In this document: positions 9,998 through 21,409 of the stretch, piece by piece
Layout: every line of letters begins with the position of its first letter
Position numbering within the stretch: position 1 is the first letter of the stretch
Assembly (NCBI GenBank): GCA_021613535.1
Contig: CP075493.1
Coordinates: 11,346,001 to 11,410,000, forward strand
Direction of reading: 5' to 3'
DNA: 64,000 nucleotides
Source: Adineta vaga
Taxonomy: Eukaryota > Rotifera
Notes under the pieces: generated by a model
Databases searched by the model: none
What the model was told of the DNA's origin: nothing
The model's input: only the letters and a program-made list of their open reading frames with translations
Translations under genes and position numbers: made by a program

Positions 9998-11693
9998 ATG
10001 TCGACAGAAGCTGTCGTCACAGTCGATTGTAAAAATGTTATCGAGGATTTAAAACATATTTGGACGTCGATTTCTTTTGATGAAATCAATTGGTCGTACA
10101 CTGAAAGAGGAAAAGATTTACTTCGAACATTGAAAAGTACGTAAGATTCTTTATTAGTTTTTAAATCTTCACCTAGAAAATCAACTCTCTCGTTTTATGG
10201 TAGATGAAGTATTTCAAAGACCATATTATGTATGAAATCATAATGCATTTACTAGTGGAAATTGTCTTAGTTCTCCTGCTCATGGATCTACAAATGTTTA
10301 TGTTGAAGATGAACAGAAAAATCCTATTTATAATTTTAATATTATTGATCAACTTTACGACAATTACATTGAAAATAATCTTATACCTTTTGTTGAATTT
10401 AATTTTATGCCATTCGATTTAGTACCAAATCAGAGCGCACAACAAGATTATGATTTAAATGGATGGAAATATCCACCTAAAGATTACAAGAAATGGATTA
10501 GTTTAATTCAAACATTTCTTAAACATCTAGATGAACGATATGGAAAACAAATTGAAAATTGGTATTTTGAAGTGTGGAATGAACCTAATATTCTAAATTA
10601 TTGGTTAGGAACAGTAGAAGATTATTGTCACTTACATGATTTTTCTGTCCAAGCTTTGAAATCGATTAATCCAAACTTGAAAATTGGTGGTCCAGCATTG
10701 GCTACAAATGGTTCGAGTGGAGATTTTCTAGAGAAATTCTTAGAGCATATTACAAATGCTGAAATCCCGATTGATTTTATTTCATTTCATATCAAAGGTT
10801 AACATACTACATAGAAGAGAACATCTTAATCTTTACTCCTGAACTTTTCTTCTCTAGGTGCGTATTTCAGTCCTCTTCGTTCATATGGTCATAAAGTTGA
10901 ACTTGAATATCCAAGTATATCACGAATTATAACTGATATTCAAACTAATTTGAATATAATTAATCAATTTCCAAATTTGAATAATGTCTCAATCTTTATT
11001 GACGAATGTGATCCAACAGTCGGTGCAATCTATGAAGTATATGACAATCCAAATTTTGTTGTATGTAACACAGAATATTATCCATCTGTGATTGCAGAAA
11101 TGATTTATACTATTTTATCCATATCACCCAGAATTCATTTGATATGCAATTCATTGTTTTATATGGAAGGAAAAAGATTATTTGAAGGAAATCGAACATT
11201 TTTAACGAATTATAATTTACATTTACCTGTTATGAATGGATTTAAATTATTCGAAAAATTACAAACAAAACAATTTTCTATTGAAATAAAAGATAATCAT
11301 ATTCCTCTTCATGGTATTTCAACATTTCATGAAGCGAATTCCGATATTCAATTGTTATTATTTAGTCATATTGATGATTATACACTTTATGAAAATCAAA
11401 ATGTAACAATAATATTCAATAATATGAAATTAAACTATGTACTAGTTAGACATTATAAAATTGATGCAAATAATAATAATATCTATTCGGAATGGGTAAA
11501 ATTTGGTAAACCAGATTATTTGAATTCAGATCAATTGAAATATTTTCAAAATTTTCAAGAATTGAAATTATTCGATAAACCAATTGTATATCAAGTCGAA
11601 AATAATCAACTTATTTTGAATGGATTTAATATTTACACGCATTCAACTGACTTTATTGAAATTATTAATTTAGATGTTTCTTCTTCACAATAA
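9998..11693 (+). pseudogene. GH39-like glycoside hydrolase with an in-frame TGA
   Basis: Exons 9998-10136, 10204-10797 and 10858-11693 join across 67- and 60-bp introns into 523 codons in one frame, interrupted only by TGA at 10233-10235 (codon 57). The rest reads as a glycosidase of the beta-xylosidase/alpha-L-iduronidase type (GH39). The acid/base Glu is in FEVWNEPN (Glu173) and the probable nucleophile in FIDECD (Glu294), with a (beta/alpha)8-like core followed by a beta-sandwich tail. No signal peptide is visible in this model. The TGA sits where relatives have an ordinary residue, and CGA to TGA would explain it by one transition. No alternative splice I tried avoids the stop. It could be a recent pseudogene, a null allele or a base-call error; both catalytic residues are otherwise intact. 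Confidence 0.75.
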
Positions 11694-11826
11694 ATTATAC
11701 TTTAACGAGTATATGATCTATTGCCTTTTAATTGACAGTTATGAATTGTGTCAGATGATAGAAGTGAAGTAGATCTGTGTATTTATTTCGGAATTAACTA
11801 AATGATGAGTAATTATAAAAAATGAG

Positions 11827-14028
11827 TTACATATACGTTTGACCAAGTTGCAAAGCTTCTTCATACGCTTGAATGCTATGTGTGAGTTTATTTCGAAGAA
11901 CTGTTTGTTTGTGTGGTTCACGCATGTATTGAAGCAGTTGTGATGAAGGTATTGAAGTGCTCAATAGTTGATCTATTTTCAATGCACATTTTGTGATGAA
12001 TTTATAATAGCATGCCTGTGTGATACTATCAGTCATACGTTTTTCCACAACCTAGAAAAGAAAACAAACGCTTGAGCTGTTTTATTTACCAACGATGAAA
12101 TCGGATGTTTTACCTTGGAATATGAATGTAAGGCAATTTGAATATCCATTGCTGCTTGTGCTTCATTAGATACAGATGCATAAGCAATTGTACTACTAGT
12201 GGTAGACGTTTTTAGATTCGGCAAAACTGCTACTTTTGAAAAATTAACCGATGCCGATGCAGCAATACTTGGTTGATTGTCTGCATTGTTTTCCTTTTTA
12301 TTCTTTTCTTTGATTTTGTTCACCGTGTCCATATAGTAGTGATTGAGAGTGAATACACGTCGTTCCATGTCAAGTATTTCTAAAACATGTTCTAATAGCT
12401 TCTCTTTTACATCATTTAATTGTTTAACAATAATTTCTTTCAAACGTTCATTCAGACGAGGATAATTTTTGTTAAAGGCTAATTCAAATAATCGTAACAA
12501 CGATTGACTCATGTAATCGTGCATCCGTTCAACTACATTATGACAGCATTGTGGTAACTTTTTCAGTTCTTTTCGGAAGAGACCGACAATAATTTGATAA
12601 CTTGGAAAATTAGGTAGAGAAATGCCACCTGTTCGATCGATTTCACGAAGAACGATTTTACGATACTGATTTGAAAAAAAGTTTGTATAACTTTTTTGAC
12701 ATTCATCTTGAAATGTACGTTGTATTTGGTATACCTGGTATGCAATATGATTCTCGTTATCTTCATCATTTTCATCGGCTTCATCGGATGCAAGTTCCTC
12801 TTCCTCCTCCTCCTCTCCTTCTTGAGGCTCATTATCGGAAATCGTTTTAGAATTTGTCGGTGTGGTAACACTTTCGAGAGTATCCGTCGATACCAACTGA
12901 TGTACTCGCCTTTCACATTGTCACAAATACTTTCTCGAAATGTATTGACCATTGATTGAAAACAGGCCCAGCATTCAATTTCAGTATTTATAGAAATTGG
13001 AATTTTTTTCAATCGAACTTTCTTTTCAACGATTTGTTTTTTTAATTCTTTGATAATGTTCGGAAATGTCGAACGAATACGTTCTTGCTGAATGGTAGCT
13101 AAACGTCGAATTAATTGTTCACTACCTTTGAATTCATCCGGTAGATTTTGAAATGCTTCTTTATGTTTAATGAAGAATTGCTTTTCACGTTTTTTCATTT
13201 CATCGAATGATATATTCTGATCAATTTCATCTTGATTTCTATTGAGAACAGCAACACAACCCAAGTGAAGATCCATTGAACCCGATCCCCGACCCTGTAA
13301 TTTGTCTGCAATGCCTTTATCGTATTTATCAATTTTGGAAGCTGCAATCAGTTGTCGTTGACATAAAGGATCGAATTTCTTTGCAAGTTTCATCGATTCT
13401 GATGTTGTAAAATCAACAGATGCTGGAATGACATGTAGCACAATCTAAATATATAAGATAAATAACTGTAAGTGATAACTTACAAAATTGAAAATTATTT
13501 ACTGCAGTAGGTGGTTCAATATATTTATTGATTAAACTTAAAATTTGTTCATGAATATTATCTGATTGACCGGACACTGCATTTCGTGTGATACCTGGAA
13601 GATCAATAAGTGTTAGATCATACAGGATATCGCGTTTGTATACTGTTAAATAGATAGGATCTGAGCTGGTCTGTTCCTTTACCCGCGATTTCTGATGTTA
13701 ATTGATTAACTTTATCAGCAATCTTTGTAAAATCATCAATACGAATCTCTTTCGTCGAACCAACGCTTCCACGTATTATTGCATATTCCTTGTCTGTAGT
13801 TGTTGTTTTCATTCGTAGTTCCAGTGGACAACGAGTACAAATGTTTTGTGCACGAGGTAATTGAATACCACATATAGCTTCTAATACCGATGATTTGCCC
13901 ACAGATTGATCACCAACCACTACAATTTCTGGTAGAGTAATTTTTTCTCCTTGTAAAACTTCACGCATTCTATCTACCGCCAATAGAAGACCACGTGATT
14001 CTTCGCTGTTCAACTGTTCACTTAACAT
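11827..14028 (-). pseudogene. Mx/dynamin-like large GTPase with two frameshifts
   Basis: Exons 14028-13503, 13444-12114 and 12051-11827 are separated by 58- and 62-bp introns. The GTPase domain shows the P-loop GDQSVGKSS (residues 39-47), the DLPG switch motif in the second frame and an SKID base-recognition motif. A stalk follows, interrupted by a very acidic insert (GEEEEEEE), and a GTPase effector-like C-terminus begins VVEKR. Two lesions break it: one surplus base near 13645, between switch I and DLPG, and one missing base near 12898, before the acidic insert. After correction both exon phases close exactly. Mx/dynamin proteins self-assemble on membranes or on viral nucleocapsids. Either this is a recent pseudogene or the assembly has two indels. 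Confidence 0.75.
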
Positions 14029-14644
14029 ATTGCTTGGAAGTAAATAAAAAGAAGTGCTAATACGCTCGTAGCTGACGCAGTTCGCACGTTAATTTATACC
14101 TCAATACGACTGGTAAAAAACCCAACGAAAATTCTTTTTTCTCTTAAAAAACAAAGGTAAATTATTCAAATAGTTTTTGATATGCTGCAACAGAATTCTT
14201 ATCTTAAATACGTCTTACTCGTACATTTTCGTTTTTCTGTTTAGAGATAATATAACCAATCTATTTAGATATTTAACAACCTGATTAGTTGTTGTTAAGC
14301 ATATGAAACATTTTCTTGCAACGTATAAAATCTCATAAGCGTTTTTATTCACCTGAAACTAACATTCAGATGGTGGATAAGAACAAAAGAAAAGAAAAAT
14401 ATGAATGCATTTTATTTCATCTATTTCATACGGGTTGATTCTGCTAAGAATGTTCTATGGTTACGTTTTCAATGCCAATAGTGCTGCTATTCTTTTCTAC
14501 AACGATGATGAAAGATTATACTTTATTATGAGAATAAGATGCGTAACAGTGTATCATATCAAAACGAAAGTGAAATTGATCTTTATAAAAGTTCCTTGAC
14601 TTCGTTTATTATGAAAAAAGTTTCACATTATATATAGATATAAA
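14029..14644. other. Intergenic between the Mx-like gene and the serpin gene
   Basis: It holds the promoter side of the Mx-like gene (minus) and the 3' flank of the serpin gene. A plus-strand open frame at 14405-14599 has no family resemblance and unremarkable composition. Nothing else is seen. Confidence 0.4.
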
Positions 14645-15996
14645 TTAAGATGATAGATTTGTCGCAGAATGGAATTTACCGGCAAATAACGTAAGATTTT
14701 GTCTTATTTCACGAATATAAAATAAAAATGGACGATCAGCTCGAAATACAATTGGGGGAGGTTGTCGCACTCTTGCACATGATAATGACGCTATAAGAGC
14801 TGTAGCAGCAGCTGCTTCTGTACCTAAAACATACAAAATGATTTATTTTATTAGATACTACTACTATTCGTTCTTACCATGTTCATTAACATCAATAAAT
14901 GCTTTGTGAACGACCTAAAATTGTTAATGAAAAACAATACATTTCTTGATCAAACGATTCTTTACTTTGCTAATAAATAAACTAGAACCACTCTCTTGTT
15001 TACTAACGATACCACTGAGATCGGCTTTCTTTTCATCAAATGCATTTCGCATTCCAAGTTGTTCTAAAACGGCATTTAATTCAAATTTTGTTTCCATTTT
15101 AAATTTTGGTATATGTAATAATATTTCTTGTGATGTTGTATTTTGTTGATTGAGAACATCTTGTAATAGATTAGGTTTTGAAGCAAATGTTTGTTCAATT
15201 TCAGATAATAAAACACCTACATTTGGTAAAACAACTGTAAAAACAAATTTAACATCTTTATTCGTATTTTTATAGGGCATATGCACGATCTGTATCTGTA
15301 ATTGTTTATTTTCTGCATAAGCAAATCTTTCTTTTTGATACATCAATTTAATTTTCGAAGTATTCCCATTAGCTTCATGGAAATCTGCATTTTGATCAGT
15401 TGAATGTTCATTAAATTCTCGGATCCATGTTCCCTTGAGAACAAAGAAATTATTATAACAATAACAAAAATTATTCTACTCACTTTAAAATAAATACAAT
15501 TAATGATAACCAATCGTGTATCTCTTGTAATGTCATTGGGTGTAAGTAAATTACGTATTAATCTATTTGTTTGTTCTTCAACCCAAATATTAATTGTTCG
15601 AACAACTTTTTCACTTTCATTCACAAAATCTTCAAGTTTAATATCCGCTGAAAAAGATTTTTGAACAAGTTGTAAATAATCATCGCGAAGTTGAAAGGCC
15701 TTTTGTGAATAAAGACGATTGGCTAATTTTAATTGAATTTGTCGATCTTGTTCAGCAAGAGAAAAAACATTGAGAATTTGTTGTGATGTTTTAATTAATT
15801 CTTCTGTTGATGTAAATTCAAGTGCATGTAACATTTGATCTAATGTTTCTTCTCGAGCGCCAACAGTACACATTGATATAGCTAAAGCAATACTTGCTGG
15901 AGACAAAAATATATTTTGATCAGTATGATTTTGATTCAGAGTTGAATAAAGTTTCTGACCAAAATGTTCGAAACCAGTTGTCGCAGATGCTCCCAT
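14645..15996 (-). CDS. Serpin-family protease inhibitor, 398 aa
   Basis: Four exons, 15996-15484, 15433-14966, 14914-14878 and 14823-14645, join in phase (introns of 50, 51 and 54 bp) into 398 residues, the usual serpin core length. The N-terminus has NIFLSPASIALA. The shutter and breach region ends in VHKAFIDVNEHGTEAAAATA, the classic hinge with small residues needed for loop insertion, so it is probably inhibitory. The reactive loop continues SLSCARVRQPPP before RADRPFLF. P1 cannot be fixed by hinge counting, because the loop is a few residues longer than in alpha-1-antitrypsin; Ser, Cys or the Arg residues are candidates. There is no signal peptide and no ER-retention end, which points to an intracellular clade-B-like serpin. 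Confidence 0.9.
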
Positions 15997-16418
15997 GTTT
16001 TGGTTTTTTTTGTATATGTGTGAAGAAAATTGAATTATCAGAGGTTTTTCATATACCGATATCCTTTTATCAATATTTATTCTTTATTTTGTAGATAAAG
16101 AAACTCATTATATGAATAAGAAATGTGTCATTACACATAGTGAAAACGTGTAAGTTTTTCTTATATTCTATTAGTCACTCGCATGAAGAAAATTTGATTG
16201 TTATCGATAGAGAATTTATACTCTAGCATCGTTGTGACGTTTATTTGTTGGTTTGACAATGATTAATCATTTTCTAATCGCTGAAATTAAAATGAACAGA
16301 ATGTTAAATTTATCGTTCATATTTTATCTTCTTGTACAAAACGATCATAAATTTTAACTCGTTGAAATTATCATGACAAGAATATCTATTGATGGCTTTT
16401 TCTGATATAGTTTAGTCG
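15997..16418. promoter_or_regulatory. Divergent intergenic region between serpin and receptor genes
   Basis: The serpin (minus) and 7TM receptor (plus) genes start head to head here, so both promoters should lie in these 422 bases. I see no consensus element strong enough to name. Confidence 0.35.
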
Positions 16419-17345
16419 ATGAATCCATCGGATGTTTTTATCATACCTATTTCAATTCGATTTTGGTTTTTTCTTATTTCGAATATTCTCTCAGTTATTT
16501 GTTCATTCTTTGTTCTTTTTCATCTTTTATCTGATCGAATTCTCCGTCACGCTTTGCATAATCATGTTATTATTCTTCTTCTTCTACTTGGTTTAACTTA
16601 TGAATTAATAACTGTACCGTTGATGTTGTATTATTATCAAACTAGTGAGACTTGGCAAATATCAGCAAGTTTTGCAAATTTTTGGACATTTATTGATTAT
16701 CTATGTTTTACAACACACTTAATGGGATTTGCTTGGGCTTCGATCGAACGACATATTCTCATATTCCATCATCAATGGATATCAACAAATATCAATCTAT
16801 TTTTCATACATTATTTTCCTTCCATCATACTTTTGATCTATTGTTTTCTGTATCATTTTATATTGATTCTGTTTCCCTTTTGTGGATCTTCGACGCTTAT
16901 GTCACCATTCAATGGTGTTCCTGTTCCTTGTATTCTATCCTATCCATCGTTTATCAAATGGGATGCTATTTGTCATCAAATGATTCCAACATTTATTATT
17001 GGTATATCGAGTATTGCATTATTTATACGTGTTCTTCGACGTAAAACTCGTTTAAATCAATCGATTCATTGGCGTAAACAGCGACGAATGATCATTCAAT
17101 TATTATCAATATCCACTCTTTATTTTATATTTATGAGTCTACGAATGGCTTCACAATTCTGTATATTAATCGGTCTATCAACAGATGATGTCATGGCACT
17201 ATATTTTCATGGTGCATTCTTGGCAATTTATGTTGTATTTCTTTTTCCATTTGTTTGCTATGCAGCAATGCCTGAATTGGGAAAGAAATTGAAAACAATA
17301 TGTCAGACGCATTCAAAGCGAAGACGAACAATTGATCCTACCTAA
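16419..17345 (+). CDS. Rhodopsin-like 7TM G-protein-coupled receptor, 308 aa
   Basis: An intronless frame with seven hydrophobic helices starting at about residues 15, 47, 88, 127, 184, 227 and 262. The segment WASIERHILIFH at the end of helix 3 is the DRY-box equivalent (ERH), typical of the large rotifer receptor families with short loops. A cysteine pair (in helix 3 and in loop 2) could form the usual disulphide. The cytoplasmic tail is short and basic (SKRRRTID). The N-terminus is very short and without a signal peptide, as usual for the class. The ligand is unknown. A fragment of a related receptor lies at 61.6 kb. Confidence 0.85.
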   Translation: MNPSDVFIIPISIRFWFFLISNILSVICSFFVLFHLLSDRILRHALHNHVIILLLLLGLTYELITVPLMLYYYQTSETWQISASFANFWTFIDYLCFTTHLMGFAWASIERHILIFHHQWISTNINLFFIHYFPSIILLIYCFLYHFILILFPFCGSSTLMSPFNGVPVPCILSYPSFIKWDAICHQMIPTFIIGISSIALFIRVLRRKTRLNQSIHWRKQRRMIIQLLSISTLYFIFMSLRMASQFCILIGLSTDDVMALYFHGAFLAIYVVFLFPFVCYAAMPELGKKLKTICQTHSKRRRTIDPT

Positions 17346-17642
17346 AAACGGTTCGTAGATGTTATATTTTTTTGAGAAAAATAAAAAGCAATCCTAATTT
17401 GTGTACAATTTTCAATTCCGTAGAATACAGCACATGACTGCTCCCATCTATCGTTCATAGATATGCTTGACTTCTCGTTCTCTTTTTTTTTTATAACTAG
17501 TTACCATTGGCTTTCATTCAGCAAACAGGCATAGAATGTGCCGATGAGTAAGTTTTTCTTTTGCAACTATTACGTATTTCATTTATTTTTCTCTTCCTCT
17601 TCTGGAGTTTAATTTCTGAAATTTTGCAAATCATCAAACAAA
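17346..17642. other. Short intergenic region
   Basis: 3' flank of the receptor gene and promoter side of the next gene. Nothing distinct is seen. Confidence 0.3.
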
Positions 17643-18051
17643 ATGCAATCATCGATGTTTCTTTCTACTGTCACTCTATTGCTTATTCAATTCGTTTACA
17701 ATGTATATGCCGACGATCGGCCTATTATTATCGGATCCAGTGTAGGCGGTGTTTTGGTATCGGTAAGTTTGAATTTAACATATAGTGTACACTTGTATCT
17801 TCCCTGTTATTTTAGATCATTTTAATTCTTGATTTAATTGCCATTTTTGAGCTTTTACGATCAAGTGGACGTGGAGCATGTTCTAAACTTATTTGGATCT
17901 TGATCATTTTCTTCTTTCCTATTGGTGGTAAATTTTCAATTAATTTTATCTTCTACATATTTTGATTCGTTTTATGTTACATATCATTTAAGGTCTCATT
18001 CTTTACTGGTGTTGTGCTCGAAATCGTACTGTCGATCAAATCGTCGTCTAA
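17643..18051 (+). CDS. Small two-span membrane protein with PLDc_N-like domain, 96 aa
   Basis: Exons 17643-17762, 17816-17927 and 17993-18051 join in phase (introns 53 and 65 bp). The N-terminus looks like a signal peptide or first span (MFLSTVTLLLIQFVYNVYA), followed by DDRPIIIG and a hydrophobic span. Then comes LLRSSGRGACSKLIWILII and FFFPIGGLILYW, which matches the short membrane domain known as PLDc_N (the N-terminal region of phospholipase D/cardiolipin-synthase-like proteins, also found alone). The catalytic HKD domain is absent. Its function as a stand-alone protein is not established; a membrane role is inferred. It ends in a charged RNRTVDQIVV tail. Confidence 0.65.
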
Positions 18052-18099
18052 ACAATGAACTAACAGATACGCTTTCTTAATTTTTTCATCATTGTAAAC

Positions 18100-19210
18100 A
18101 CGCTGAACTAAATAAAATTGTGAATATTATAAATCGATTTTTCAATCATACTAATGACTATACAAATCTTGAGGGTGTATATCTAATAAAACATGTTGGT
18201 CAATATTTTGTTAGTAATCGAGTAACTTATCATTAAATAAAAGATATTCGTAACGATCCATCGAAATATAAGGATTAATTATACATACATTCAGATCGGA
18301 TAACTACGCATAAATATGTATGCACTTCTTTGCTTCAAGGTAAAACCAAATAACACACAATGTTTCGTCATCGAAATAGACAATTTCGACTTGCCCATAG
18401 TAACTCTTCAATAGATTCCAAAAAATATATACAAAAACTATTGCTTAACATGGGCAAAATTAACTCGAATAAAAGATATTGAAATCGCCCGACAATTAGG
18501 AAGTAATAAACAAAAATTTGGTTATATTCGTAGTAAAAAATTAATAACAGGTCGTAAATTAGATGTTAAACGTAAAACATATATTTAATTCCTTCATGAA
18601 ACCAATCTTTCTTTATGCACATGTAGCTAATGTAATTTTACCGAATGGTACATGACTAGTTGATAAAAGAAATTTAATACTTCCTGATAATGCTAAACAC
18701 GATGTGAGTATGTATAATCCATGAAATATTTATAGATATTCTTTTTGTTTTCATTTAATGTTCTGGTATTCCTCCAGATTGGTATGAAGTCTATCGAATA
18801 ATCTATAGAGTATTATTTTCCTTACATAAGAGATCGAGTTTGACTGCGATATGATAAGTAAACTGTTGCTCATTATACTACTAGTAAGTCTTCAATTTGA
18901 ACACAATATATGAAAATATATTTAATGGCACCAGAAAGTAATGGTACATGTACTTTAGACAATATTGAGTTAGGAATTAAAGAAAAACAAGTCTAATTAT
19001 TTAAAGATAAAAAAGTAGTTTTGCTCATATAAAAACCAGTTGATAATCATGATTCTGTGAGCATGAACGTACAGCATTTCAACATCACGACAAAGTATGA
19101 TGTTTCGGAATAACAACATGAAGTTGAGGAATACATACGATTGATGGAATCTTCCTGTTCAATAGTCATATCAGCTATTGTTTTGCAGCCTTTATTGTGA
19201 ACTATTTACA
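18100..19210 (+). pseudogene. Degenerate coding-like stretch, family not recognised
   Basis: Several plus-strand segments have protein-like codon use but are broken by stops and shifts. Examples are about 18170-18235 (reading EGVYLIKHVGQYF), 18440-18587 (WAKLTRIKDIEIARQLG), 18610-18700 (LYAHVANVILPNG) and 18910-19140 (APESNGTCTLDNIELG, then stops, then VEEYIRLMES). They are collinear, which suggests the remains of one gene of about 1 kb, but I cannot name it. The breaks are too many for simple short introns. Confidence 0.35.
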
Positions 19211-19816
19211 GAAATGGTTGTCATCGAAAATAATTATTTGGTTAGAAAAATTTGACATACATAGTTCTGCACTCCGAAACGAATCTATACATAACTACAA
19301 ATGTGTGTCTGTATGTCACAATAGTAAAAACAATGCGAGTTTTTGAAAGTTAAAAGTACACAAACACTTTGTTGCAGTTGACAACGCCGTACGTGTATGT
19401 TGATTATAACATTAATTTTGTTCAGCTCGTTTTCACACGCCTCTCGAGAAATCTTCATACTGTAACTATACACTCGCACTGTAGCGATAGCAACGTTGTA
19501 ATGCTACGTTTTGTTTGATGCACGTATATATATAGAGAGAGAAAGAGAGATTGAAATGCATAGCAATTGTCTAGTAGACATCGTAAAATAGAAGGCAAGT
19601 TATTCAAAGTGATGAAGTGGTTGTTTTGTATTGTTTGTATCGCTCAGTTAGTTGTAATCTCTCCAAACTGATCTTTTCCTACACAAAGAGATAGAAAAAT
19701 GATAGTTACCTCCTCTATTTAAATCTGTCATAGATTTTTCGAATCATTTCTCTATCATTGATTATATCAAAACCGTAGTATTGCTTAATTTATCTTTTCT
19801 GTAAATCGGTTCATTG
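19211..19816. other. Intergenic, with a short purine repeat
   Basis: Contains a GAGAGAGAAAGAGAGA run near 19532 and no coding frame that I can support. It is presumably the promoter side of the following FG-GAP gene remnant. Confidence 0.3.
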
Positions 19817-20569
19817 ATGATCAATCCTACCACACGCCCGAGAAAGAAATTTGACCAAACAAATTTCACTAGGATGGACGAGTCATTGACTGAAATTTCG
19901 ACGTAAGTTATTCTACATTTATCTACAGTACATCAATATATCTTGACTATATTTATGTTATCAGAGGTGATAGAAAAAGAAAAATTTCTCTTAATTTTAT
20001 TACTATTTATTATCGTTGTATCTGTATGTGCAGCGATAAAAATACAGTTATAGCTTCGGTGACAACAGGTATGCAGATAATAAATAAAAAGAAGAGCTTG
20101 AGATCGATTTTATATATCTAGTATTCGTTTTGAATTTGTAGTAACAACAGTAAAGACTACTACAGCTACATTGGTGACGACGAATACTACAACAGGTATG
20201 TTACTTACTGCAAAGTTTCGTAAGAATTACATATTAATTGCTAAGGACTGTTTCTATTGACGTTTTGTGAACAGATGTATGTCACGAGAAAGAAACTCTG
20301 CTCTATAACACACACACGATCACTTAGAAAAACAAAGAAAAGGACAGTCAAAAATAATCTATAGTAACTCGTAACATACTCAACTGTTAAAACGTTTCGA
20401 TATATTTATTTTTATCAGTTTTTTTTTGTTTCTCTAGTTAATTTATGTAGTTATTAGTGGAAGTCCAAATGGAATTACGACCGGTGATTTTAATGATGAT
20501 AGTAAGATGGATATAGCTACTGCAAATGCAGGAAGTAGTACAGCACAAATCTTCTTCAATCCATCCTGA
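19817..20569 (+). pseudogene. Remnant of a TM/Thr-linker/FG-GAP-repeat surface protein
   Basis: A chain of exons can be joined in phase from ATG 19817. It begins with a basic N-terminus, passes a Thr/Val-rich linker (VTTVTTVKTTTATLVTTNTTT) and ends with one FG-GAP-like unit (ITTGDFNDDSKMDIATAN) and TGA at 20567. Introns would end at about 19965, 20132 and 20453. In the second exon a different frame encodes an excellent membrane span (FLLILLLFIIVVSV) preceded by KEK, exactly where related bdelloid proteins carry their TM, so the copy is probably frameshifted there. Full relatives have several FG-GAP units; only one is left. Exon borders are tentative. Confidence 0.4.
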
Positions 20570-21136
20570 TGTACTGCACTTACACTTTTAATATTTGTTT
20601 TATACAAGAAAAGATGTAAATATATTTTATGAATAAATGATTCATTCTGTCATAGGAGGTTTCGTGTACCCGCAAACATAGAACATCAATATTAATTATT
20701 ATAAAGAATACATCAACAAGTAAAACAAAAAATAAATGTACTAGTAGTATTTTCTAGTGATGAATTTTTCTAGAAAATAATCACAGACGAAATAAGAAGT
20801 TTCTGGAGAATATTCTTTTTTTTTATATGACTCATTGAATAGAGAATATGCACATATACATGTGAATAATCAATTGATATCGCTATTTTTATTGATCTAG
20901 ATTTTATTTCTGTATTTGTTTCTTTTTTTCATAAATACAAAAAGTGTTTTCATTGTTGGGAACTAACGAGTGAAAAATTAATAAAAATATTCATTCTACG
21001 TACTTTTCTTTCCATGCTTTGTTGCCTCTCGTCACTGATTTTCCACTGGAAATATCTATTTATATTACATATATTTTCTCTCATACCCTAGTATTCAGTC
21101 ATTTCAACAATTCTTTCTCTTCATACGACATACAAA
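20570..21136. promoter_or_regulatory. Intergenic with duplicated promoter block (20990-21136)
   Basis: The last ~150 bases before the ATG at 21137 are clearly related to the ~150 bases before the ATG at 26837. Shared blocks include the CCATGCTT..TTGC.TCTC.T.ACT.ATTTTCC core, a TTTATAT box and a pyrimidine-rich leader ending in a TTCTTC/TTCTCT-CATA..A.ATATAAAAATG-like context. The first part of the region shows nothing distinct. Confidence 0.5.
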
Positions 21137-21409
21137 ATGAGCAATCCTACTGGAATGCATACTAGAACCGCTCAACATTTTCGCAATGTTGGTGCTCAAC
21201 TACGTAATGCCGTTAATCAAAACAGTGGACAAAATCTTCATTCTGCTCACGGTTCAGTGCATCGATATCAACCAAGCCATGGAATAGCTTATGCATCCAA
21301 TCCTGTTCATAACAACTATCATTATTTCGATATGCATTCTCTGGCAGAGGATTACACATATCAATTTGTCAAACTCTTTCTGCACTACATGATTCATCCT
21401 AAGAGATAA
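21137..21409 (+). CDS. Small His/Asn-rich protein, paralogue A (90 aa)
   Basis: An intronless frame. The first 30 residues (PTGM.T.TAQHF..V..QL.NA..QN) and scattered later positions match the product at 26837-27106, so the pair defines a small family. The middle is rich in His, Asn, Gln and Tyr. The C-terminus (FVKLFLHYMIHPKR) is amphipathic. There is no signal peptide, membrane span or known domain. The two genes also share their upstream DNA, which makes real expression likely. I do not recognise the family; a role as a low-complexity, possibly hydration- or RNA-related protein would be a guess. Confidence 0.6.
   Translation: MSNPTGMHTRTAQHFRNVGAQLRNAVNQNSGQNLHSAHGSVHRYQPSHGIAYASNPVHNNYHYFDMHSLAEDYTYQFVKLFLHYMIHPKR

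Noticed and set aside
10204-10422. Plus-strand 72-codon hydrophobic frame
   Set aside because: It is an out-of-frame shadow of GH39 exon 2.
12033-12113. C-terminal extension of the Mx-like frame reading through 12113
   Set aside because: It is the 62-bp intron; splicing restores the effector-domain frame.
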